A stretch of 64,000 nt of DNA from Duncaniella freteri. GTDB lineage: Bacteria > Bacteroidota > Bacteroidia > Bacteroidales > Muribaculaceae. Shown here one piece after another: positions 9,895 to 19,700 of this stretch. The stretch lies in contig NZ_SJSA01000001.1 in the NCBI RefSeq assembly GCF_004766125.1, positions 248,001-312,000 of the forward strand, read 5' to 3'. Position 1 is the stretch's first letter, and each line of letters opens with the position of its first letter. Below the pieces are notes generated by a model. It was not told the DNA's origin and made no database searches. It saw only the letters and a program-made list of their open reading frames with translations. The translations under genes were made by a program, and so were the position numbers.

Positions 9895-10515
9895 TCAGAA
9901 GAAATAAGTCAAGCGTACATCCCATGTGCGGTTACGTGCACTTACGTCATCAAGCTGTACAGTCTTAAGCACATAAGTCATACCCCATGTATAGGAAGCG
10001 GCTATCTGCCAACGCTTCAACACTTCAAATCCGAGTCCGGCACACAGTTCGACATCTCCGCCGGAATACTTTATCGCATCACACTTGCTGTGACCAGCCT
10101 GAATCTGAAGCACAGGACCACCAAACACAAAGGGAGCTACGTAATCCTCAAGCCCTTGCATACGGGTCCACTTGAACTTAAGATTAAAAGGTATGGAGAC
10201 ATTATGCAGATAGATGCGCTCGTTGCCATATCCCTGTGACGCCCATATCTTCTTGTCTCCGAGATGGAGCGTAGAGCCCTGCTGCTGATAGTAAAGACCA
10301 AGTTCAATGCCGAACCCAATGCCAGGAAACATCATTTCACCTCTGACACCAAGTGACTCGCCTACACCCTGGCTCACCTGGAACAGATCCTGCTTGAATT
10401 TCATACTGTTGACATTGATTCCTGCCGATGCTCCCCAACGCATCTGGGCATTGACTACCGGTACTGCTATAAATGCCACAAAGGCTATCAATAAAGCTGT
10501 GAGGCTACGTTTCAT
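9895..10515 (-). CDS. Outer membrane beta-barrel protein (PorT-like)
   Basis: A 206-residue exported protein starting MKRSLTALLIAFVAF with a signal peptide that ends near NAQ. The mature part alternates hydrophobic and polar residues and has repeated strand-like segments (WGASAGINVNSMKF, GFGIELGLYYQQ, WDVRLTYFF). The C-terminal aromatic FF is typical of barrels. Its size fits the small PF13568-type 8-10 strand outer-membrane barrels common in Bacteroidota. I chose the ATG at 10515; a longer frame from 10563 would add residues ahead of an obvious signal peptide. A -7-like TATCTTTG lies at 10553-10560 on the minus strand. The role is unknown. Confidence 0.8.
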   Translation of the reverse strand: MKRSLTALLIAFVAFIAVPVVNAQMRWGASAGINVNSMKFKQDLFQVSQGVGESLGVRGEMMFPGIGFGIELGLYYQQQGSTLHLGDKKIWASQGYGNERIYLHNVSIPFNLKFKWTRMQGLEDYVAPFVFGGPVLQIQAGHSKCDAIKYSGGDVELCAGLGFEVLKRWQIAASYTWGMTYVLKTVQLDDVSARNRTWDVRLTYFF

Positions 10516-10659
10516 ATTCAAAGTGATGAAAAAAATTATATTTATCAGTCGACAAAGATACAACTTTTTTCATTAAATATTCCTTGTTTAGCGAATTTTA
10601 GTGTAACTTTGCGTTGTATCTAAAACCTATTCTAAGATCTCAATACCCTATCACTGTCA

Positions 10660-11865
10660 ATGAAAAAGTATATTTCAGCCGCCATTATGGCTACATTGGC
10701 TCTTGGAGCCTATGCCGATGGAAATGTCGAAAAGAATGACACCACCGGTTTCAAATTTACTGATGTAAAGCTCAATAAGACCACTCCGGTCAAAGATCAG
10801 AACAAATCAGGAACATGCTGGAGTTTTTCCGGTATAGGATTCTTCGAGGACGAACTTCTCCGCGTCACAGGCAAAGAGTATGACCTAAGCGAAATGTGGA
10901 TTGTGCGCCATTGTTATGCCGACAAAGCCGACAAATATATCCGCATGGACGGCACCATCAACTTCGCCCAGGGTGGCAGTGTGCTCGACGTGCCCTATGT
11001 CATAGAACGTTACGGAATCGTACCTGAAGATGCCTACAAAGGTCTTGAGTACGGAGAGGCAAAACACGACCATGGCGAGATCGAACCTGCACTCAAAGGA
11101 CTGCTATCTGCCGTTAAAGAACGTAAAGGCAAAAAGTCAACAGCCTGGCGTAAAGGTTTCAACGGTCTGCTTGACGCATATCTCGGAGAGGTCCCCGAAT
11201 CATTCCAATATGAAGGCAAGACATATACCCCGCAATCGTTCGCCAAAATGCTCGGACTCAACATGTCGGACTATGTGCCTGTAACATCCTTCACTCATCA
11301 TCCGTTCTATACACAATTCCCTGTCGAAGTAGCCGACAACTGGCTGTGGGCCACATATCACAATGTGCCATTAGATGAGATGAAAGCCATTGTGGATAAT
11401 GCCCTCGACAAAGGATACTCCATAGCATGGGCCGCCGATGTCAGCGAACCCGGATTCAAATGGATTGACGGATTTGCTGTGATACCAAAGAAAAAGACCG
11501 AGGCAGACCTCTCCGGCACAGAACTGTCACGCTGGGTGAAACTCAGCGACAAGGATCGTGAAAAGGAAGCTAACGAAGTAAAATCTCCACGAGAGGAGAT
11601 CACTGTGACCCAGGAGCTGCGTCAGGAAATGTTCGACACTCAGGAGACCACCGATGACCACGGCATGGTGATAATGGGCAAAGCTGTTGACCAGAACGGC
11701 ACACGTTACTACAAAGTGAAAAACTCATGGGACACTAACCATAAGTACGGAGGATTCTTCTACGTATCCGAGCCTTATTTCCTCGCCAAGACCATCGATA
11801 TACTCGTTCACCGCGACGCAATCCCTGCCGACATCGCCAAGAAGATGAATCTTTCAAAGAAATAA
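10660..11865 (+). CDS. Secreted C1B-family cysteine peptidase (aminopeptidase C/bleomycin hydrolase type)
   Basis: A 401-residue papain-fold peptidase with a signal peptide (MKKYISAAIMATLALGAYA). The catalytic Cys53 is in KSGTCWSFSG, His334 in DDHGMVIMG and Asn355 in YKVKNSWD; the Gln of the oxyanion hole is in PVKDQNKSG. Family members trim peptides from the N-terminus as hexamers. The signal peptide implies a periplasmic or surface role, unlike cytoplasmic PepC. A -7 box TAACTTTG occurs at 10604-10611 without a clear -33 partner. The next gene starts 34 bases downstream, so they may be cotranscribed. Confidence 0.9.
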   Translation: MKKYISAAIMATLALGAYADGNVEKNDTTGFKFTDVKLNKTTPVKDQNKSGTCWSFSGIGFFEDELLRVTGKEYDLSEMWIVRHCYADKADKYIRMDGTINFAQGGSVLDVPYVIERYGIVPEDAYKGLEYGEAKHDHGEIEPALKGLLSAVKERKGKKSTAWRKGFNGLLDAYLGEVPESFQYEGKTYTPQSFAKMLGLNMSDYVPVTSFTHHPFYTQFPVEVADNWLWATYHNVPLDEMKAIVDNALDKGYSIAWAADVSEPGFKWIDGFAVIPKKKTEADLSGTELSRWVKLSDKDREKEANEVKSPREEITVTQELRQEMFDTQETTDDHGMVIMGKAVDQNGTRYYKVKNSWDTNHKYGGFFYVSEPYFLAKTIDILVHRDAIPADIAKKMNLSKK

Positions 11866-11899
11866 GTACCAACTTCTCCCCTCTCTCGATTCTTACATA

Positions 11900-13027
11900 T
11901 TGAATCAGCAAAACATCAATCTATTCAATCCTGAGAACGATCTCGCTCTCGCTATAGGATGCCGACATTACACACCCCCGCCCCATGCAGCAGCACTCCA
12001 CAGGGCGGGGGCTCTATTACCTGCATGGTGGTCGGAAACCGACGATATGATTCTCGCTCCCTCCGATTATGCCGAAGATGCCATATGGCTGAAATCGCAT
12101 TGGGGCCTAAGCTGCAATCTCAGCTCTATAAACCAACCAGACACCAGCAACCTGCATCCTCAGCCATGGGGTTGGAGCGAAGATGCCCGCAGACAGTTCA
12201 GTTCAGCCGGAATCGCCGACATCAACCTGCCTTCGGATGATACAATAGCGACACTACGCCGGCTCAGCCACCGGCGTTCCTCAATCATAATCCTACAGGA
12301 ACTTGACATCGACAACCTTCTACCTGAAGAAGTCACCAATCCTGACCGTGTACTTGCTCTTGAGTCAGAATCCCCGGGCAGATACATCAAATCGCCATGG
12401 TCATGCAGCGGACGAGGAGTGTTCTGCACCACAGGCTTACCGTCCGACGTGCTACGCACCAGAGTGCAAGGCATTATCAACCGACAAGGGAGTGTGATGG
12501 TTGAAAAGGGACTGGATAAGATAACAGATTTTGCATCACTGTTCTATAGTGACGGCACGAAAGTTGAATTCCGCGGGCTGTCACTCTTCCTTGCCGAACA
12601 ACGCGGATTATATACCGGTAATATCGTCGCCCCACAGGAATACATATACAATTATCTTGCAGAAAAATTCTCATCATCGCAAGGAGCATCATTATCATCT
12701 TTATCACTCCCGACTGTCATCTCCAATCTTGAACGCATACTCACCGCTCTGATCACCCCACACTATCAAGGATGGCTCGGAATCGACATGATGATCTATC
12801 GTGACAGGAACGGATCAATGAATCTCCACCCATGCATTGAACTTAACCTCCGCCGTACAATGGGTGTTACAGCAATGCATATCGCGGCACGCCTCTCTGT
12901 CACCACTCCTTATCTCCTCACATGGCACCATGCCCGGACGGCAGCCCCTAAACCAGAATTTCATCCGGACACGATCCTTCTTCCTACACGCGACAATTTC
13001 ACACTCACTCTTACATCTTTCAAATAA
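11900..13027 (+). CDS. Uncharacterised protein with ATP-grasp-like features
   Basis: A 375-residue cytoplasmic-looking protein I do not recognise by name. It opens with NLFNPENDLALA. The middle has GRYIKSPWSCSGRGVF (about 157-172), like an ATP-grasp lysine and glycine-rich loop. VMVEKGLDKITDF follows, and near residues 293-320 come GIDMMIY and HPCIELNLRRTMG, resembling the metal-binding E-x-N-x-R motif of ATP-grasp ligases. That assignment is inference. The only start that keeps the N-terminal motif is TTG at 11900, because no upstream in-frame ATG exists. It is 34 bases after the peptidase gene and 7 bases before ruvA, which suggests one transcript. Confidence 0.75.
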   Translation: MNQQNINLFNPENDLALAIGCRHYTPPPHAAALHRAGALLPAWWSETDDMILAPSDYAEDAIWLKSHWGLSCNLSSINQPDTSNLHPQPWGWSEDARRQFSSAGIADINLPSDDTIATLRRLSHRRSSIIILQELDIDNLLPEEVTNPDRVLALESESPGRYIKSPWSCSGRGVFCTTGLPSDVLRTRVQGIINRQGSVMVEKGLDKITDFASLFYSDGTKVEFRGLSLFLAEQRGLYTGNIVAPQEYIYNYLAEKFSSSQGASLSSLSLPTVISNLERILTALITPHYQGWLGIDMMIYRDRNGSMNLHPCIELNLRRTMGVTAMHIAARLSVTTPYLLTWHHARTAAPKPEFHPDTILLPTRDNFTLTLTSFK

Positions 13028-13034
13028 AACAATA

Positions 13035-13628
13035 ATGTACGAATACATCAAAGGCATAATTACAGAGAATACTCCCACCTACGTGTCAATAGAGACCGGC
13101 GGTATGGGATATATGATAAACATCTCGCTCAACACTTTCGAGGCTCTTCAGAATTGCAAAGGAGAAGTGAAGCTGCTGCTACATGAGGTGATACGCGAAG
13201 ACTCATGGACTCTGTACGGATTCTTCACATCAAAAGAACGCGAACTGTTCCGGCTGCTCATAGGGGTCTCAGGAGTAGGTCCGAGCACAGCAAGCCTGAT
13301 ACTCTCTTCAATATCACCAGCAGACCTTGAAAGCACAATCCTATCTGGAGACCACACAAGGCTGAAAGGGGTGAAAGGAATCGGAGCAAAGACAGCCCAA
13401 CGCATAATCGTTGATTTAAAGGATAAGATAAAACCATCGGAAGCCTCCGCCTCATTGCCGCCGACACTCATCGGAGGCACAAATGAGATATATGAAGAGG
13501 CTCTTGCTGCTCTCACAGCCCTCGGCTTCCCTCGTCCGCAATCACAGAAAGCCCTGCGCCGAATCTTTGATGCCGATCCTGCCATCAAAGTAGAGACTGC
13601 CATCAAGCAGGCTCTTGCCATGATGTAG
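13035..13628 (+). CDS. ruvA: Holliday junction branch-migration protein RuvA
   Basis: A 197-residue DNA-binding subunit that holds Holliday junctions for the RuvB motor during recombinational repair. It has the N-terminal OB fold (MYEYIKGIITENTPTYVSIE), the helix-hairpin-helix pair in LIGVSGVGPSTASLILSS and LKGVKGIGAKTAQRIIVDLK, and the C-terminal RuvB-binding domain (EEALAALTALGF to KQALAMM). The start is the ATG at 13035; a longer frame from 12837 only overlaps the preceding gene. ruvB is not in the window. sprA follows 140 bases later. Confidence 0.96.
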   Translation: MYEYIKGIITENTPTYVSIETGGMGYMINISLNTFEALQNCKGEVKLLLHEVIREDSWTLYGFFTSKERELFRLLIGVSGVGPSTASLILSSISPADLESTILSGDHTRLKGVKGIGAKTAQRIIVDLKDKIKPSEASASLPPTLIGGTNEIYEEALAALTALGFPRPQSQKALRRIFDADPAIKVETAIKQALAMM

Positions 13629-13768
13629 CATACGACCATATATATTAGTGGTGGCCCATAAAATAAAAGTAAGCTGTAGCACGTTGTTATACAATGTAAC
13701 TACGCTACAATCTGAAACCCTCCACTCACATATCAACTATTATCTCAGCCGCCTCGGGCATTGCTATA

Positions 13769-16700
13769 ATGCTCCTGGTGGTTGCGTTTCATAGTTACGG
13801 GACCATTCCCAATCCTGACCGGCAGAGGACCTCCTCGCCGTTCTCTCCTCCGGCATGCATTGTCACAGGGGAACAGTCAGTCAATGAAGCTGACTCGATA
13901 ATGATGCCATTTCCTGTGCAGCAGACCGTGCCACAACGGTACGAAGACATAATGGAGAGCGAGTTTGCCGCCGATCTCGCCAATCCCTCCAACCTCAAGA
14001 CCTATGCCGAGTATGATCCGGATCTCGGATGTTACGTGATACGCACACGCATAGGGGAGACAGATGTCACTACGCCGTTTTACCTAACCCCCGAGCAATA
14101 CAACGAATGGCAGAACCGACTGTCGATGCGCAACTACTTCAGAATGCGCAACACCGAGTCAGTGACCTCTCCAGCCAAAGAACCATTCAATATCCTCGAC
14201 ATGAACTTCGCCCTCGGACCTCTCGAAAAGATATTCGGTCCTGGCGGAGTGAGGCTGCGCACTCAAGGATCGGTCAATCTATCCATGGGTGTCAAATCCA
14301 ACAAAACCGACAATCTAGCCTTATCACTCAACTCCCGGCGTAAAACCTATTTCGATTTCGACCAAAAGATACAGGCAACCATACAGGCTACAGTAGGCGA
14401 CCGAATGAAGTTCAATATGACCTACAATACCGATGCGACATTTGACTTTGACTCCAAGAACATAAAACTCGCCTATGAAGGCAAAGAGGACGACATAGTA
14501 AAATCCATCGAAGCCGGCAATGTGTCAATGACCACAGGCTCATCGCTCATCCGAGGAAGCACAGCTCTGTTTGGTATAAAAACCAGACTACAGTTCGGCA
14601 AACTCACTGCCACTGCTTTAGTATCGCAACAGAACTCCGAATCGAAATCGGTCAGTTCAAAAGGAGGTTCGCAGACCACTGATTTCAAGATAAGAGCGGA
14701 TGACTACGATCAGAACAGACACTTCTTCTTGGGTCAATATTTCCATGACAACTACGACAGTTTCGCCTCAAGGTTGCCTTTCGTGTCCTCAGGCATCAAC
14801 ATCACGCGCATCGAGGTATGGATCACCAACAAGAACAGCCGATTTGACCAAAGCCGAAACTTCGTGGCATTTACGGACCTCGGGGAAAACCGCGTGCTTT
14901 CGAGCCATCATTGGATACCTGACATGGCTGTTCCTGTACCGTCCAACAATTCCAATAACCTCCTGTCAACAATAAAAACAGAATATCCCGATGCGAGAAA
15001 CATCAATTCAGTGACCCAGGCTCTATCTCCTCTGGCTGCCTTCGGCATCGAAGGAGGCAAGGATTACGAAAAGGTCGAGTCGGCACGTCTTCTCTCCTCT
15101 TCGGAATACACTCTAAACTCCACATTAGGCTACATTTCACTTAACAATGCTCTCAACTCCGATGAGGTGTTAGGTGTGGCTTATGAATACACCTACAACG
15201 GTCATACCTACCAGGTAGGTGAATTCTCAGCCGACATCACCACCACCGATCAATCACTATACCTCAAGATGCTCAGATCGACCACCATCGATCCCAAGCT
15301 TCCTATATGGAAGTTAATGATGAAAAATGTCTACTCTCTCGGAGCATATCAGGTACAACGACAGAATTTCAGATTCGATATAAAATACCTCAGCGACACC
15401 ACAGGAATCGAAATCAACTATCTCCCAGCACCTTCGATTTCAAAAGTACCTCTCCTACAGGTTATGGGGCTCGACCGCATGGATTCCAACCAGGCATCCA
15501 ACCCTGACGGATTCTTTGACTTCATAGACGGTTACACCATACTCGCTTCACAAGGAAAAGTGATATTCCCTGTGGTAGAGCCGTTCGGAAGCAATCTTGC
15601 CGAAAAAATCAATGATCCGGTACTTGCTGACAAATACATCTACCAGGAACTTTACGACTCCACCCTTGTAGTGGCAAAACAGTTTGCAAGCAAGAATAAA
15701 TTTATCCTGACAGGAAGTTATCAGGCATCCTCAGGCTCACAGATACGCCTCAATGCCATGAATGTTCCCAGAGGGTCAGTCATAGTCACTGCCGGCGGCA
15801 TAGTGCTTAATGAGAACAGCGACTATACTGTCGACTATGCCATGGGCATAGTCACCATCACCAATCAAAGCATCATCGACTCCGGACAAAGCATAAGTGT
15901 GACCCTCGAAAACCAGTCGCTCTTTTCCACCCAACGCAAGACTCTTCTCGGACTTGACCTGAACTATAAATTCAGCAAGGATTTCAATATCGGAGCCACC
16001 ATCATGCACTTCTCCGAAAAATCCCTTACTGAAAAAGTTAATATCGGAGACGAGGTTGTCAACAATACAATATGGGGTCTCAACACACAGTATAACACAA
16101 AATTCATGTGGCTGACCCACCTGCTCAATAAGATACCTACAGTCAACGCTTCACAGCCATCCACTCTTTCATTAAAGGCTGAATTCGCCCGACTGATACC
16201 TAATGCTCAAAAGGACGGTTCAAACAAGGGTTCAAGCTACATTGATGATTTCGAATCGACCCAGATAGGCATAGACCTGAGATCACCTTACGCTTGGTTT
16301 CTATCCTCAACACCATATGACCCATCCAGCAAAGCTCTGTTTCCTGAAGCCGCATTGAGCAATAATGTCGACTATGGAAAAAACAGGGCTTTGCTTAACT
16401 GGTACTATATTGACAGGATGTTCACCGAACGTAACTCATCACTTTGTCCAGGGTACATAAAAAGCGATCCTAAACAACTTAACAATCCATATGTGCGTGA
16501 GGTCACATCACATGAGATCTTTCCAGGAAGACAACTCACCTATGGCGAATCCAACATCATTCAGACGCTCAACCTCTCATTCTACCCCTCAGAACGCGGA
16601 CCCTACAACCTCGATGCCACCAATATTGACGCAAACGGCAACCTTCTTAATCCCGAAAAACGATGGGGAGGCATAATGCGCAGGATGGACAATACAAACT

Positions 16701-19700
16701 TCGATGCCTCCAATATAGAATATGTACAGTTCTGGATGCTTTCTCCATTTCTTGATCCGGACAACGACAACCTGTCAGGCGGCGACCTTTATATAAATTT
16801 CGGAGAGATATCCGAGGATATATTAAAGGACGGTCTTAAAAGTTATGAAAACGGTATACCAGTCAATGGTGATGAGCAGTTTATGGAGGAAACCAATTGG
16901 GGACGCGTCTCCACACAGAACTCCCTGACATATGCATTTGACAACAATACATACTCACGCGCAATTCAGGATGTCGGACTCGACGGACTGAAAAACGAAG
17001 ATGAGTTCACTTTCCATTCCTACGAAAAATACCTGCAAGAACTGCGCACCCGCCTCGACCCATCAACCATCGAGGATATGAAGCAGGACCCCTTCTCTCC
17101 ATTCAATGACCCAGCCGGTGACAACTACCACTTCTTCCGCGGATACGACTACGATGAACAACGCATTGGAGTTCTCGAACGATATAAACGTTACAACGGA
17201 GTGGAGGGCAACTCTCTTTCTCCCGATGAAGCTCCCGACCCTCTGTATCAGTCGTCACGCGCTCTTCCGGATGTCGAGGACATAAATCAGGACAACACTC
17301 TCAACGAATACGAACGATACTTCCAGTACCATATATCCATACGCCCGGAGGACCTTGAGGTAGGCAAAAACTATATCACCGACAAACAGGTGTCTACGGT
17401 AGTGAACCATGACGGTTCTACCCAGGAAGTAGTGTGGTATCAGTTCAAGATACCTCTGAGCGACTACGAGAAAGCTATCGGAAACATATCCGACTTCTCC
17501 ACTATACGTTTCGCCAGAATGTTCATGACCGGATTCAAATCCACCACACATCTTCGATTCGCCACACTCGAACTTGTCAAGGGAGAGTGGAGACCATACG
17601 ACTTCAATCTTAACAACCGCGGAGACGCTCCTGCCGATGGGAAACTCGATGTGTCAGTGGTCAACATCGAGGAGAATTCCGAACGGCAGCCGGTCAATTA
17701 TGTGCTGCCTCCAGGTGTCAACCGCATCACCGATCCGGGTCAAAGTCAGATAGTGCAACTCAACGAGCAATCGCTGTCACTGAAAGTGGAGGGACTTCAA
17801 GCCGGTGATGCCCGAGGTATATACAAGAACACAATGCTTGATCTGCGTAACTATAAACGTATGCAGATGTGGATACATGCTGAAAAGCTCATAGATGACC
17901 TCACAAACCTCCGCAACGGAGAAATGTCGGTATTTATCCGCCTCGGCACAGATGTCAAAGCCAACTACTACGAGTATGAGATACCACTGGAACTAACCCC
18001 TCCTGGTCACTACTCCGACGATTCCCCCAGCGACCGTTCAACCGTATGGCCGCGTGCCAACTATATGGATTTTGATCTCCAGACACTTGTAAATCTGAAA
18101 AAGGAGCGCAACCGAGCAAAAAACGAGAACGAACCAGGTGTTGGCTTCGCTATAGCTTATACGTCACGTGATCCGGAGAACGAACGCAACCGTATATCTG
18201 TGATGGGAAACCCATCGCTAAGCGACATACGGGTGATGCTGATCGGTGTACGCAACAACGCACCTGTAATAAAGGATGGCACCGTATGGATCAATGAGCT
18301 CAAAGTCACAGAATTCAATAACTCCGGAGGATGGGCGGCAAAAGGGAACATAAACCTTGGAGTATCCGATATCGCCACTCTCAATATGGGAGCACACATC
18401 GAGACAGCCGGCTTCGGCTCCGTTGACCAGCCGCTCAATGCCCGCCGTATGGACGATTACGAACAGTACAACTTTGCCATGCAGGTCGACGCCGGACGCT
18501 TCCTCCCTGACAAAGTAAAACTGCGTGCCCCTATATATTACTCCGTCACCAAAGAAAAGACAACCCCAAAATACAATCCGCTCGATCAGGACGTAAAACT
18601 TGACGATGCAATCGATGCATGTGTCACAAAAAGCCAAAAAGACTCCATCCTTGACTACGCTATAGAACGCTCCACCATCAAAAGCTTCGCAATCTCCGGG
18701 CTCAAATTCGATATCAAAAGCAAGAACCCAATGCCATGGGACCCTGCCAACTTCTTATTCAATTTCTCATTCAATAAGCAGACCAAGAACGACCCGACCA
18801 TTGAATATGAGTACACCAATGACTATCGAGGCTCCTTACAATACTCATACTCGCCTTATGCCAAAGGGGTCAAGCCATTATCATTTATCAACAGCAAGTC
18901 GAAACATCTGAAATTTTTCAAGGACTGGGAATTCAACTATATCCCCACCAACATATCATTCCTCACCAATATATCACGTTACTACTACGAAATGCAGACA
19001 AGGTCAGAGACCGATGTCGATTTCAAGTTACCTGTGTCAGTAAGCAAAAACTTTATTTGGGACAGAAGATTTTCACTTACATGGAACTTCACTAAATCTC
19101 TCAGCGTCAATTTCAACTCCAACACATCCGCCCGCATCGAAGAGACAATGGGAGCAGTGAACCGTAAACTGTTCAAGGATAAATATCAGGAGTGGAAAGA
19201 CACTGTGATACAAAGCCTCCTGCATCTCGGCACACCATGGAGCTATAACCAGTCGTTCGTTGTAAATTACCGCGCACCGTTCAACCGTATTCCCGCTCTC
19301 GACTGGCTTACAGGCAACATCTCCTACAATGCGATATACCGCTGGGACCGAGGAGCCGAAGTCGACGGTATATCCATGGGCAACTCCATTGCCAACCAGG
19401 CCGTCTGGAATGCTGACGGACGCATCAATTTCGAGAACATCTACCGCAAATGGACTTTCACAAAAGCTGTGGACCAACGTTTCCAGACCAAACAATCCAG
19501 GATTGTAGCCCGAAAGCCAAAGAAATATGAGCGAACATTCGCCCTCAATCCCGATACGACTATCACTATCAGGCATAATCTCCGCAACAAGAAACTGAAA
19601 GTATCAGCCACCACACTTGACGGAAAGCCTTTCAAAGTGACACATCGAGTGATAGATGCCAACAATATCGCAATACTCACCCGAGGAAACCAAAATCTTA

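Noticed and set aside
12837..13034. Extended ruvA from 12837
   Set aside because: The extra 66 residues only overlap the preceding gene in another frame; the conserved RuvA N-terminus begins at 13035.
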